From contig JAFYPU010000005.1 of assembly GCA_017547385.1 (NCBI GenBank), positions 1 to 64,000 of the forward strand: a stretch of DNA of 64,000 nt. Reading direction: 5' to 3'. Below, piece after piece: positions 34,806 through 43,782 of the stretch. The DNA is from Bacteroidaceae bacterium. GTDB lineage: Bacteria; Bacteroidota; Bacteroidia; Bacteroidales; Bacteroidaceae. The stretch's first letter is position 1, and each line of letters begins with the position of its first letter. The notes under the pieces were generated by a model that was given only the letters and a program-made list of their open reading frames with translations, did no database searches and was not told the DNA's origin. A program made the position numbers and the translations under genes.

Positions 34806-34806
34806 A
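34786..34806. repeat. Candidate attR of the mobilizable element
   Basis: Direct copy of the 20062-20082 repeat, one mismatch. Lies 49 bases upstream of the integrase start. Additional GGCAAAT sites at 34819-34825 and 34891-34897 and the inverse at 34849-34855 resemble integrase arm sites, which leaves open that the true end is ~100 bases further right. Confidence 0.55.
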
Positions 34807-34973
34807 GTAGATATTATCGGCAAATTCTGCAAATCACAAGAAAAGAAAATTTGCCAAAATACGCTAAAACACAATGTTTTGCATATTATTGGCAAATCTT
34901 AGAAAACAGGTAAAAATACCCTATAATTTACTTAATGATATTTCGTTTTATACAGAAGCAATGTGAATTTTTC

Positions 34974-36545
34974 TCAGAAAGGCCAGAAAATCGGAACTAA
35001 CAACACGTTAATCACGCCGACCATGATGTTCAGCGGCAAACCAATTTTGAAAAAATCGGAGAACCTATAGCCACCCACACCCTGCACTATCAGATTGGTC
35101 TGATAGCCGATGGGAGTGCAGAAACTGGCCGAGGCAGCCACGCAGATAGTAACGATGAAAGGCATCGGACTGACGCCCAAATGCTGGGCCATCGACACAG
35201 CAATCGGGAACACCAATGCCGCCGCCGCGTTGTTGGTCATAAGTTCGGTGAAAACGTTGGCTATGATAAATACCATGGCCAACAAAAAATAGGGACTCCG
35301 ACCTTGACAAAAGTCAACCGCCCATGCACCGATGGCATCGGCCATGCCGGAATTTTGCATGGCTTTGCTGATGGCGAAAGCCGAGGCTATGGTTACGAGG
35401 ATGTCCCACGAAATAAACTTCGTGTATTTCCGAGCCGGGAAAATGTTGCTCCAAGCCATGATGATGGTGGTCAGACACACGAAGAAGAACATGTCAAATT
35501 TCATTCCGGGCACCACATTTTGCATTGAGGGAAGTTCGCCAATGGTAGCACCAAGAATCATCAATGCCAACAGCATCATGGTGAACCAACGCTTCTTGCT
35601 GCCCATCGGGCGTTGCTGGCGGGTGTCGCTCACCATGAGGAAAAAAGATGAATCAGCCCAGTTACTCATAAAGACCTCGTCGGCCAAAAGCACAAGCGTG
35701 TCGCCCTCGCGGAAACGCTCCTTGCGCATGTCGTGCATCAGCAAGGTGGAACCTGCGCGATGTATCTCAAGAAGTGTTGCACCGTATTTCTGTTTGAAAT
35801 CAAAGTGCTGCACTTGCTTGCCGATGGCCGGGAAACGTGCGCCGAGCACCACTTCAACCCTGAAATTGCGCTCATCGGCCTCTTCACTCACCGTTTCGGC
35901 AGGTGTGTCGCGCCGGTCGGGAAGCAGAAACTTCGAGAACAGGAGTATATACACGGTGCAGAAGATGGCGATAGGCAGACCGATATATGCCAATTCGAAC
36001 ATGGAGAGACCGCGCACACCGCTATCGGGATGCAAGGCGGCCTCATCGAGTGCCATTCCATGCACCACAAGATTGGTGGAGGTACCGATGAGTGTGCACA
36101 TACCACCCACGATGGTGGCATACGAGAGCGGAATGAGCAACTTGGTGGCCGGCTGCTTCATCTTCTCGGCCCAACGCTTGAGCATGGGGGCAAAAATCAC
36201 CACCACAGGAGTGTTGTTGAGAAAAGCCGAGATGAACGAAATGGTCGGCAGCATGCGGAGCTGCACGTTGCGAATGGAGGTGTTTTTGTTCGGCAACAGG
36301 CGATAGAGCAACTGCTCAAGCAATCCCGAGCGCCGCACTCCCTCACTGATGAGAAAGAGCATGGCCACAGTAATCATTCCTTTGTTGGAAAAGCCCTCCA
36401 AGACCTCTTTCGGCGAGAGTATGCCGGCAACAAGAAAGACCACGGCTCCCGAGAGCAAAATAAGCCCGGGGCGAAGCATCTCCTTGATGAGGGCAACAAG
36501 CAGCAGCAGAACGACAACGGTAACAAACAACGCGGAAACGGTCAT
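34974..36545 (-). CDS. SLC13/DASS-family anion permease with TrkA-C domain
   Basis: 523 residues. Membrane helices span the whole length in two halves, with the DASS substrate loops AFLNNTPVVVIFAPM (about 108-122) and ELMTNNAAAALVFPIAV (near 440), and IGTSTNLVV and IGYQTNLIV. A cytosolic TrkA-C-like domain (about 225-305, VEVVLGARFPAIGKQVQHFDF) sits between the halves. Family members move sulfate, dicarboxylates or phosphate with Na+. Because cysQ lies 52 bases upstream on the same strand, sulfate is the best guess for the substrate. Confidence 0.88.
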   Translation of the reverse strand: MTVSALFVTVVVLLLLVALIKEMLRPGLILLSGAVVFLVAGILSPKEVLEGFSNKGMITVAMLFLISEGVRRSGLLEQLLYRLLPNKNTSIRNVQLRMLPTISFISAFLNNTPVVVIFAPMLKRWAEKMKQPATKLLIPLSYATIVGGMCTLIGTSTNLVVHGMALDEAALHPDSGVRGLSMFELAYIGLPIAIFCTVYILLFSKFLLPDRRDTPAETVSEEADERNFRVEVVLGARFPAIGKQVQHFDFKQKYGATLLEIHRAGSTLLMHDMRKERFREGDTLVLLADEVFMSNWADSSFFLMVSDTRQQRPMGSKKRWFTMMLLALMILGATIGELPSMQNVVPGMKFDMFFFVCLTTIIMAWSNIFPARKYTKFISWDILVTIASAFAISKAMQNSGMADAIGAWAVDFCQGRSPYFLLAMVFIIANVFTELMTNNAAAALVFPIAVSMAQHLGVSPMPFIVTICVAASASFCTPIGYQTNLIVQGVGGYRFSDFFKIGLPLNIMVGVINVLLVPIFWPF

Positions 36546-36596
36546 TGCAACAAGAGATTTCTGAAAGTTATGGTACAGGTGATGGAACGGCGTGCC

Positions 36597-37424
36597 TTAT
36601 TTTCGGCTTCGCACGATGAACCACGGATTGAGCAAATCGGATTTGTTGTAACGCAAGGGAGCATCTGCCTCCACCTGCCACACTTCGCCGCCTGCGGCTC
36701 GCACAATGGCATGACCTGCGGCTGTGTCCCACTCCATGGTGGGAGCAAAACGCGGATAGACATCGGCTGCACCTTCGGCCACGAGGCATATTTTGAGAGA
36801 GCTTCCGGCCGAACGAAGTTCCAAATCCGGATGTTCGGTACGCAATTCATCGATGAACTCCTGCGTCTCGGGCGAAAGATGCGAGCGCGATGCCACCGCC
36901 GTATAGGGGCGTTCGACTGTGGGGAATGGAAGCGAATGTGCCAAACCGGCCACTTCGGCATACGAATAAGCTCCTGCCGGCACTTCTGCCACCTTGCAAG
37001 CCTCCCCACTGCCGTCTTCACGACACACGCCCCAATAGAGGGTGCGACTCACCGGCACAAAGATAACGCCCATCATGGGGACTCCTTCGCAAACCAAGGC
37101 GATGTTGACGGTAAACTCACCGTTGCGCTTCAAAAACTCCTTGGTGCCATCCAAAGGATCGACCACCCAAAGTTGCGTCCAGCAACGGCGTGTTTCGTAA
37201 GCCGCATGCGCTCCTTCTTCACTCAGCATGGGAATATCCAGCGAAGCCAAACGAGACTCGATGGCGGCATGCGCTTTTTTATCCGCCAGGGTAAGTGGTG
37301 AATTATCGGCTTTGCGCTCCACACCCCAATCGGTCTCGGGCGACGTATATACCTGCATGATGGCTTCACCGGCCTCAATGGCCGCGCCAATGGCTGCATC
37401 CAAAAGTCTTTCAGATGTTTGCAT
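36597..37424 (-). CDS. cysQ: 3'(2'),5'-bisphosphate nucleotidase CysQ
   Basis: 275 residues from ATG 37424. Inositol-monophosphatase fold with the metal-binding motifs EEG (near 67), DPLDGTKEFLKR (about 90-101) and WDTAAGHAIVRAAGG (near 228). It hydrolyses PAP to AMP during sulfate assimilation and relieves PAP inhibition. It precedes the SLC13 transporter on the same strand, so the pair likely forms a sulfate-uptake and sulfate-use unit. Confidence 0.93.
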   Translation of the reverse strand: MQTSERLLDAAIGAAIEAGEAIMQVYTSPETDWGVERKADNSPLTLADKKAHAAIESRLASLDIPMLSEEGAHAAYETRRCWTQLWVVDPLDGTKEFLKRNGEFTVNIALVCEGVPMMGVIFVPVSRTLYWGVCREDGSGEACKVAEVPAGAYSYAEVAGLAHSLPFPTVERPYTAVASRSHLSPETQEFIDELRTEHPDLELRSAGSSLKICLVAEGAADVYPRFAPTMEWDTAAGHAIVRAAGGEVWQVEADAPLRYNKSDLLNPWFIVRSRK

Positions 37425-37606
37425 GATCAAAATACGAATTGTGAAATTTCACTTATACATGGCAAAGTTAGTGCAAGGCGAGCGGAGAGCAAAGGAAAAA
37501 CTTGTTTTTTCTTTCTATCCCGAAAGCATGTTAAACCTTATGCCACGCCGAAAGTCATATAACAAGACACAAAATCACTTATCACAATCTTAAAAAAATT
37601 CTGAAC

Positions 37607-38110
37607 ATGAAACAGAAAATCTTCATGCTGCTCCTGATGGCCACAATGACTTTCGGAGCTTTTGCACAAGCGCCGCAAGGTGATGGCAACAATCGTTCAT
37701 CACGCCGCTTCAATCCTGAGAGAATGGCCAAACAAATGGCCAACGAACTGAAGCTTGACGACGAAACCTCCGCTTGGTTCAAACCCATCTATATCGAGAT
37801 GCAAGACACGCTGATGAGCATCCGCAAAGAGGGACGCTTGGACCGCGAACGTCGCAACAACCTGACCGACGAAGAAGCTGCCGCTTGGGTGGAAGCATCG
37901 TTTGCCAACGAAATGCGTCTGGTGATTGTGAAACGTTCTTACTACGACCGTCTGAAAACGCGCCTCACTCCCAAACAACTGTTGGCCGTGTTCAGTCAAC
38001 CCGGACAGGAAAACCGTCAACGCCCCTCATGGCAAGGTGATCGCAACCAGCAGGGAGGTCCCGGCGGATGGCATCGCGGCGGTTTCCCCGGCGGCCCCGG
38101 ACGCTTTTGA
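37607..38110 (+). CDS. Periplasmic Spy/LTXXQ-like small protein
   Basis: 167 residues with signal peptide (MKQKIFMLLLMATMTFGAFAQ). The mature part is helical and charged (ERMAKQMANELKLDDETSAWF, then LTDEEAAAWVEASFANEMRLVIVKRSYYDRLKTRLTPKQLLAVF), like Spy/CpxP-type chaperone-like proteins and Bacteroidetes DUF4890 relatives. The tail is rich in Gly, Arg, Gln and Pro. Stand-alone gene. The closest family cannot be fixed by eye. Confidence 0.7.
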   Translation: MKQKIFMLLLMATMTFGAFAQAPQGDGNNRSSRRFNPERMAKQMANELKLDDETSAWFKPIYIEMQDTLMSIRKEGRLDRERRNNLTDEEAAAWVEASFANEMRLVIVKRSYYDRLKTRLTPKQLLAVFSQPGQENRQRPSWQGDRNQQGGPGGWHRGGFPGGPGRF

Positions 38111-38145
38111 TTGAAGATTGATTTTAGCGTGTCCTATGTGCTAAA

Positions 38146-38209
38146 ATCTGCAAGGCGTTTAGAATTTTCTGCAGTGCTTGCAGAATTTTCTAAACGCCTT
38201 GTAAGTTTT
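38146..38209. repeat. Palindromic modular repeat, copy 3
   Basis: Arms CAAGGCGTTTAGAA (38151-38164) and its inverse (38188-38201). The loop contains the unit CTGCAGTGCTTGCAGAA, with a T to C change relative to the other cores. Outer bases have diverged (CTGCAAG against CTTGTAAG). Lies between convergent genes, upstream of the terminator at 38310. Confidence 0.88.
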
Positions 38210-38309
38210 CTCCCCTCGCACGCCCAACAATCCGGCAGCCTTCCAATGCTCCCGAAAGGGTATATCCATTAACAAAGAAGGTAAACCCGACATGGCCTAA
38301 CTATACAAG

Positions 38310-38350
38310 AAGGGCGGCATTCCGATTCGGGATGCCGCCCTTGCTTTGTA
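38310..38350. terminator. Terminator between the Spy-like gene and ompH
   Basis: 11-bp perfect stem AAGGGCGGCAT (38310-38320) with its inverse (38332-38342), loop 11. Only weak T-tracts flank it on either strand. It is 30 bases from the ompH stop and serves the converging genes. Confidence 0.65.
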
Positions 38351-38372
38351 TGACTTTGGAGAAAGCCCGAGC

Positions 38373-38894
38373 TTAACGCGCTGCGCTGATGCCGAGTTTC
38401 TGCATGATGGTCTTGGTGATGTCGGTGCTAAGCGACTCGTTGAGATAGAGACCATCGGTTGAGGGATTGCTGCGGTCGATGGCGTAGATGTAACCACCCT
38501 CTTTCACCACGGCATTCACAGCCTCGGTAACCTTCATGAGGATGGGTTGCATCTTGGTCTGACGAGCCTGCTGGAAGGCTTTCTGATTATCTTCATAAGC
38601 CTGACGGATGCGAGCATCGAGTTCCTGCAATTCCTGTTGCTTGCGCTGCACGATGTTCTCGGGAGTGGAATCGTTCACTTCGCGACGGTATTTCTCCACC
38701 TTTGCTTCGAGTTCCTTCTGCATCTCTTGCAAATCGGTTTCATACTTCTTTCCCATTGTCTCAAGTTCGGTCATAGCCGTGGTATAGGCGGGATAAACTT
38801 TGAGGATTTCGTCGCTGTTGAAGTGAGCGAACTTTTGAGCGAAGAGGCTCAGAGGTGCCATGAAGAGCACCAGCATAAGGATTTTCTTAATCAT
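38373..38894 (-). CDS. OmpH/Skp periplasmic chaperone (second copy)
   Basis: 173 residues, signal peptide MIKKILMLVLFMAPLSLFAQ, then KFAHFNSDEILKVYPAY and a long coiled coil (TDLQEMQKELEAKVEKYRREV..QRKQQELQELDARIRQA), the arms of the Skp trimer. It carries unfolded outer-membrane proteins across the periplasm to BamA. It is 55 bases after the first ompH copy on the same strand; tandem ompH copies behind bamA are normal in Bacteroidales. Confidence 0.93.
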   Translation of the reverse strand: MIKKILMLVLFMAPLSLFAQKFAHFNSDEILKVYPAYTTAMTELETMGKKYETDLQEMQKELEAKVEKYRREVNDSTPENIVQRKQQELQELDARIRQAYEDNQKAFQQARQTKMQPILMKVTEAVNAVVKEGGYIYAIDRSNPSTDGLYLNESLSTDITKTIMQKLGISAAR

Positions 38895-38949
38895 GTTTTA
38901 TGTGTTTTTGGTTTGTTTCTTCGTTTTTTGCGCGGCGAAGGTAGCCTTT

Positions 38950-39465
38950 TTACTTGGAATAGCCTAATTTGGCCAGCACTTCGTTGCTGATGTCAATGGT
39001 GGGCGAGGCAAAGATGATGCCTGCATCGGAAGCTCTGTCAAGGATGAGCTGAAAGTTTTTGTTCTGAGCAATTCCCTTGATGGCATTATAGACTTCTTCC
39101 TGTATCGGCTCGATCAATGCAATGCGCTTCTTATAGAGTTCGCCCTGCGGTGCGAAATACTTTTTCTTGAGCTCAGCCGCTTCACGCTCCTTGTCGATGA
39201 TGGCTTGTTCGCGCTCCTTTTTTTGTTCTTCTGAGAGGAACACCATTTCGTTCTGATAGTTCTTATAGAGCGTGCGGGCTTCGTTTTCGAGAGCCTCAAC
39301 TTCGGCCTGCCATTTGCGACTCACCTGATTGAGCTGTTCGTTGGCTCGTTCGTAAGCCGGTATGTTGCTCATGATATACTCCATGTCGACAAGCGCAAAC
39401 TTCTGCGCTTGAGCTTCTGCACCAAAGGCGCAAATCAGCATAAGGGCTAAAAGAATTTTTTTCAT
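38950..39465 (-). CDS. OmpH/Skp periplasmic chaperone (first copy)
   Basis: 171 residues with signal peptide (MKKILLALMLICAFGAEAQA), the FALVDMEYIMSNIPAYERA start typical of OmpH, and coiled-coil arms (VEALENEARTLYKNYQNEM, KEREQAIIDKEREAAELKKKY). It begins 48 bases after the bamA stop and is presumably translated from the same message. It shares only moderate identity with its neighbour, so the duplication is old. Confidence 0.93.
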   Translation of the reverse strand: MKKILLALMLICAFGAEAQAQKFALVDMEYIMSNIPAYERANEQLNQVSRKWQAEVEALENEARTLYKNYQNEMVFLSEEQKKEREQAIIDKEREAAELKKKYFAPQGELYKKRIALIEPIQEEVYNAIKGIAQNKNFQLILDRASDAGIIFASPTIDISNEVLAKLGYSK

Positions 39466-39513
39466 GTTGTCGTAAGTTTTTGAGTTTGCTATGAGAAAAT
39501 ACGTATAGGTTGC

Positions 39514-42213
39514 TTAGAATTCCTGACCAATGATGAAGTGGAACTGGCTGCCGCCCACCTTTCTGCCATTGATGGTTTTCTGGAAACCGTATGCCCAGTC
39601 GATACCCATCAGTCCGACCATCGGGAGGAAGATGCGCACACCGAGACCCGCAGAACGCTTGAGGTCGAACGGATTGAACTTGTTGACATCGGTCCAAGCA
39701 TTTCCGGCCTCAACAAAGGCGAGGGCATACATACTGGTGGAGGCTTCGAGCATCAACGGATAGCGCAATTCGAGCGTCAGACGCGTATAGGCATAACCAT
39801 TGTCGCCATTGGCACCGGCCAAAGCGCCGTTGTCATAACCGCGCAAGCCGATGGTCTCGGTGGCATAACCGGTGCTATAGCCCGACATACCATCACCACC
39901 CACATAGAAGGTTTCGAAAGGCGACTTCTTATAACGATTGTATGCGCCCAACAAGCCTACCTCCGCACGCGTCATAAGCACGGGGCACTTCGCCTTGTCC
40001 GTGAGAGCTGTGAACGAGCGGAACTTCATCTTCCACTTGTGGTATTCAATCCAACGATACTTCTCCTGAGCCTCGGCTTGGTAGGTTGAACTCTGATAGT
40101 TGGTGGCCAGATTTTTATAATCCTTTCCGTCCCACAACGAATAGGGCGGCGTTGCACTCACAGAGAAAGAGAACTCGGTGCCGTGGCTGGGGAAGAAACT
40201 CTGGTTGGTGCTTGTGCGATTGAGCGTCAGAGAGAGATTGATGTTGTTGCAATTACCATCCGTAATCAGGAAGTATTGCCAAGATTTCAGCATGTATCGT
40301 GTGTATGCCAACTCGGCCATGAAAGTGAAATAGTCGTCGGGCCAACGCAAACGCTTACCGAAGCCGACCGAGAGACCGAACATCTTGACATACTTATCCG
40401 GGTCGTAGTAATTCGTGTAATTGTAGTAGCTGCTGCTGTTGCCGTATCCGTAAATGTTGCTATACAATGAATTATAATAGTCCGAACCATAATAATTGCT
40501 GTTCACGTCGCTCTGTTTGCTGTAGTAGAGCGACACGGAAAGCTGATTGGGACGCTTCTTTCCGAACCATGGGTCGAGGAAAGATATAGAGTAACTCTGG
40601 AAATACGTACCATTGGTCTGACCACTGATGGAGAGCGTTTGGCCATCTCCCTGAGGGATGAAACCGGCTCGCTTGTTGCCTTTACCAAAAAGGTTCTGCA
40701 TTGAGAAATTGGTAAACTTCAAGCCTATGCGTCCCACAATACCGGTCTGACCCCATCCGGCACTGAGTTCCACTTGGTCGGTTCCCTTCGTCGTAAGCCC
40801 GTAATCGATGTTCACGGTTCCGCTGGCCTCATCAGGTTTTATCTGCAGGTCGCGCTGCAACGCTTCAGGGTCGAACTGATTCATACTCGCCAGTTCGCGG
40901 ATTGAACGCTTGATGGCATCCATGCTGAAAAGGTCGCCGGGTTTTGTGCGAAGCTCACGGCGAATCACGTCTTCGTAAACACGATCATTGCCACTGATTC
41001 GGATGCGGTTCAACGTGGCTTGGCGACCTTCGGAAATGCGCATTTCAAGATCCACGGAGTCATTGACGATATTCACTTCTACGGGTTCCAATCTGTAAAA
41101 CACGTATCCGTTGTCGTAATACTGGTTTCCAATGGCATCGTCATCCACTTCGAGACGTTCCTGCAACAAGGTCTGATTATAGACGTCGCCTTTCTTCATC
41201 TTCAGGACGCGACTCAGCGCATTCGAGTTATAGACGGTGTTTCCCACCCACTCGATGTTGCGGATGTAATACTTCTGTCCCTGATAAAGATTAAGGTATA
41301 TATCCACTTGGGAAGGGCCTACGGAAACCACGCTGTCGCTCAGCAAAAGCGCGTCGCGGTATCCCCACTCATTGAGACGCTCGATGAGATAACCTTTGTC
41401 CTCTTCGTATTTTTCGGGAAGGAACTTCTTTGATTTGAAGATGTTCACCAAACTTTTTTCACGCGTCTTTTTCATGGCACGCTTCAACTTTCCGACATAC
41501 TTCTCGTCTGCGCCGGAAATGTAGATGCGATGCACCTTTATTTTCTCGTTTTTGTTGATTACGATGTCCAAGAGTACGCGATTTTCACCGGTAACGTCTT
41601 CTCTCTGGATGATGTCCACCGTTGCGTTCTTGAAGCCTTTTTCTTCGAAGTAGCGCTTTATAATCGTCTTGGCGCGATCCACGATATCCGGCGTGATGTT
41701 GCTACCGGTCTTCAAGCCGAGGCGTGCTTCGATGTCCTCACGCTCAGATTTCTTGATGCCGGAATAATTGATGCTGGCAATGCGCGGCTGCGCTGTGAGC
41801 TTGATGCGGAGATATATCTTTCCATTGACAATGCTGTCGGCAGTGATGGAAACATTTGAGAACATCTTCTGCCGCCAATAACGTCGCACGGCCTCACTTA
41901 TCTCGGCACCGGGCACTTCGTAAGTTTGCCCTATGGTGAGTCCGGAAATGCTTTTGAGAAGTTGTTCGTCAAAGTTTTCGCCACCTTCAATGGAGATACC
42001 TCCCAACACATAGGACGGATGGTCGGCCGTATAGGATATTTCGGGCAACTGCGATGCGGGCTGTTCGTTTTGCGCCGCCAGCGGAAGCACGACCAAAGCC
42101 ATCAGAAGCACCAAGAGTGCGCCCCCGACTTTCTGGAAAGCTCGGGCACAACTTCCTGCGCCTTTTTCATTGTTTTGCAAAGTTTTCTTATTCACCGGAA
42201 ATGTATGTTTCAT
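39514..42213 (-). CDS. bamA: Outer-membrane assembly factor BamA
   Basis: 899 residues from ATG 42213 (MKHTFPVNKK), four bases after the uppS stop; the longer frame upstream runs inside uppS and is discarded. A signal segment (GGALLVLLMALVVLPLAAQ) is followed by POTRA domains from ~70 to ~480 and a C-terminal 16-strand beta barrel with many Tyr/Asn-rich strands. The last residues FHFIIGQEF end in an aromatic Phe, the usual assembly signal. BamA folds beta-barrel proteins into the outer membrane. The C-terminal loops are rich in SNYYGSDYYNSLYSN-like stretches. Confidence 0.96.
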   Translation of the reverse strand: MKHTFPVNKKTLQNNEKGAGSCARAFQKVGGALLVLLMALVVLPLAAQNEQPASQLPEISYTADHPSYVLGGISIEGGENFDEQLLKSISGLTIGQTYEVPGAEISEAVRRYWRQKMFSNVSITADSIVNGKIYLRIKLTAQPRIASINYSGIKKSEREDIEARLGLKTGSNITPDIVDRAKTIIKRYFEEKGFKNATVDIIQREDVTGENRVLLDIVINKNEKIKVHRIYISGADEKYVGKLKRAMKKTREKSLVNIFKSKKFLPEKYEEDKGYLIERLNEWGYRDALLLSDSVVSVGPSQVDIYLNLYQGQKYYIRNIEWVGNTVYNSNALSRVLKMKKGDVYNQTLLQERLEVDDDAIGNQYYDNGYVFYRLEPVEVNIVNDSVDLEMRISEGRQATLNRIRISGNDRVYEDVIRRELRTKPGDLFSMDAIKRSIRELASMNQFDPEALQRDLQIKPDEASGTVNIDYGLTTKGTDQVELSAGWGQTGIVGRIGLKFTNFSMQNLFGKGNKRAGFIPQGDGQTLSISGQTNGTYFQSYSISFLDPWFGKKRPNQLSVSLYYSKQSDVNSNYYGSDYYNSLYSNIYGYGNSSSYYNYTNYYDPDKYVKMFGLSVGFGKRLRWPDDYFTFMAELAYTRYMLKSWQYFLITDGNCNNINLSLTLNRTSTNQSFFPSHGTEFSFSVSATPPYSLWDGKDYKNLATNYQSSTYQAEAQEKYRWIEYHKWKMKFRSFTALTDKAKCPVLMTRAEVGLLGAYNRYKKSPFETFYVGGDGMSGYSTGYATETIGLRGYDNGALAGANGDNGYAYTRLTLELRYPLMLEASTSMYALAFVEAGNAWTDVNKFNPFDLKRSAGLGVRIFLPMVGLMGIDWAYGFQKTINGRKVGGSQFHFIIGQEF

Positions 42214-42217
42214 TGCC

Positions 42218-43000
42218 TTATTCAATCGTAGGTTTTTCTTCCACCTGTTCGCTGGTTTTACCGAAGCGACGTTCACGGTTTTGATATTCGAGTATGGCCT
42301 GGCAGAGTGCTTCCGTGTTGAAGTCCGGCCAATAGGTGTCGCAGAAATAGAACTCAGTGTAAGCGCACTGCCAAAGCAGATAATTGCTGAGGCGGAGTTC
42401 GCCGCCTGTGCGTATGAGCAATTCTGGATCGGGCATGAAGGCCGTGGCAAGCGACTGCGACAGCAACTCTTCGCTGATGCTTTCAGGCTTCAGAGCACCG
42501 GATGCCACTTTCTCGGCCAGGCTTTTCACGGTTTGCGTCAGCTCCCAGCGCGACGAATAGCTCAGAGCCAGCACCATGGTCATGCCGGTGTTGCCGGCCG
42601 TGCGTGCCATACTGCCTTCGAGCGTGGTGCGCACACTTTCGGGCAAGCGTTCCATGTCGCCGATAATGCGGAGGCGCACATTGTTCTTCATAAACAGCTC
42701 ATCTTCCAAGGACTCTATGATGAGCGCCATGAGTGCTGCGACCTCGTCGGCAGGGCGGTTCCAATTTTCTGTGGAGAATGTATATAATGTAAGAAAGCGC
42801 ACACCGAGATTGGAGGCTGCTTCCGTGATTTCTTTCACTGCCACCACGCCCTGCTGATGCCCCATGCTGCGCTGCATGCCACGCTCTTTGGCCCATCGTC
42901 CGTTGCCGTCCATGATGATGGCAATGTGCTGGGGAATTCGTTGGCGGTCGATGGATGCAAGGGCTGTGCCGGCGGTTGTTTTTTGATGGTCGTTTTGCAT
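42218..43000 (-). CDS. uppS: Isoprenyl transferase (undecaprenyl diphosphate synthase)
   Basis: 260 residues. Conserved motifs: [16 protein letters not shown] (catalytic Asp near 31), [30 protein letters not shown] and [11 protein letters not shown]. It makes the C55 lipid carrier of peptidoglycan and surface glycans. It comes after the DUF6089 gene and directly before bamA; this trio is the standard Bacteroidales arrangement. Confidence 0.97.
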   Translation of the reverse strand: MQNDHQKTTAGTALASIDRQRIPQHIAIIMDGNGRWAKERGMQRSMGHQQGVVAVKEITEAASNLGVRFLTLYTFSTENWNRPADEVAALMALIIESLEDELFMKNNVRLRIIGDMERLPESVRTTLEGSMARTAGNTGMTMVLALSYSSRWELTQTVKSLAEKVASGALKPESISEELLSQSLATAFMPDPELLIRTGGELRLSNYLLWQCAYTEFYFCDTYWPDFNTEALCQAILEYQNRERRFGKTSEQVEEKPTIE

Positions 43001-43049
43001 ATCCGAGTAGCTTTCGGGAATTTATCGTGTGCTGTCCGGTCTTTGCGCG

Positions 43050-43736
43050 TCAGTCTCTGTTGCAAGTGGGACACTTCGGCGCAAGATCGTAAGTCAGCGT
43101 GAGCATTGTGAAACTATAGTGGTCCTTATTTCGGAAGCCTCCCGACTTGATGAAAAGCGGTGCTTCGAGTCCTTCCAACTTGTCTGAAGGCGTGAGATGA
43201 ATGCGCCATTCAAGTCCGAGGTTCAGACGGCGACCCACCTTGTATTTGAGGCCGACGCCCATGGGCAGGTTGACGGTGAACGCCTTGCCCGGTGTGCCAT
43301 ACGTAAGCCCGACGCCCACCTGCAGATAAGGGACGAGGCGATGATGCCCCAAGTATCCTGCGGCATATCCATAGGGCAGGAAGTGCAACTCATAGAGCGC
43401 ACTGAGGTCGCAGATACCGCCGTTGTATTCGTAAGCGAGGCGTTCGGTGGTGGGAGCATCGACCGAGGGATAAAAATTCGCCACCCCCGAAACATCGCCC
43501 ACCGTTCGGGCATAACTGAAAGCCGTCTTCACAGCCATCCGCGGGTTGAGCGGAAAGCGTGCCACGAGGCCGGCTCCCAGGTTCGTTTTGCCGAAAAATT
43601 TGGAGTTGGCATCGTTCAGACTGAACGCCGCTCCCACGCCGCCTCCCAGTTCGAGGCGATATTCTTCCTCATCCTGTGCCATCAGGGGCAGGACGAGAAG
43701 GAAAGCCGTCAGTATGTAAACAAGGCGTTGCAGCAC
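43050..43736 (-). CDS. Outer-membrane beta-barrel protein (DUF6089-like)
   Basis: 228 residues with signal peptide (MLQRLVYILTAFLLVLPLMAQ). Alternating aromatic and Gly strands (YRLELGGGVGAAFSLNDANSKFF, LVPYLQVGVGLTYG, YSFTMLTLTYDL) show a small beta barrel. It ends with a CPTC pair. It matches the family next to uppS-bamA in Bacteroidales, whose role is unknown. Confidence 0.85.
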   Translation of the reverse strand: MLQRLVYILTAFLLVLPLMAQDEEEYRLELGGGVGAAFSLNDANSKFFGKTNLGAGLVARFPLNPRMAVKTAFSYARTVGDVSGVANFYPSVDAPTTERLAYEYNGGICDLSALYELHFLPYGYAAGYLGHHRLVPYLQVGVGLTYGTPGKAFTVNLPMGVGLKYKVGRRLNLGLEWRIHLTPSDKLEGLEAPLFIKSGGFRNKDHYSFTMLTLTYDLAPKCPTCNRD

Positions 43737-43782
43737 CGGTGTTTTCAGTTGTTGTTTGTGTTAAAACCTGCAAGAGGCGGAA

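Larger units (their letters stand above)
20062..34806. mobile_element. Integrative mobilizable element (~14.7 kb) with defence cargo
   Basis: Bounded by a near-perfect 21-base direct repeat and markedly more AT-rich than both flanks. Core genes on the minus strand from the right: tyrosine integrase, two DNA-binding proteins, RepA-like ATPase, primase and MobV relaxase, with a likely oriT between primase and relaxase. This is the module order of Bacteroidetes mobilizable transposons. There are no mating-pair genes, so transfer would need a helper conjugative element. Cargo: the 2126-residue helicase-nuclease and a Panacea-type toxin-antitoxin pair. None of the host palindromic repeats occur inside. 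The exact right end is uncertain because further integrase-like repeats lie at 34813-34897. Confidence 0.78.

Noticed and set aside
20062-34806. Prophage
   Set aside because: There are no capsid, terminase, tail or lysis genes. Relaxase, primase and RepA-like genes indicate a mobilizable element instead.
35733-37301. 522-residue plus-strand frame across SLC13 and cysQ
   Set aside because: Runs over two clear minus-strand genes with His/Cys-rich nonsense composition.
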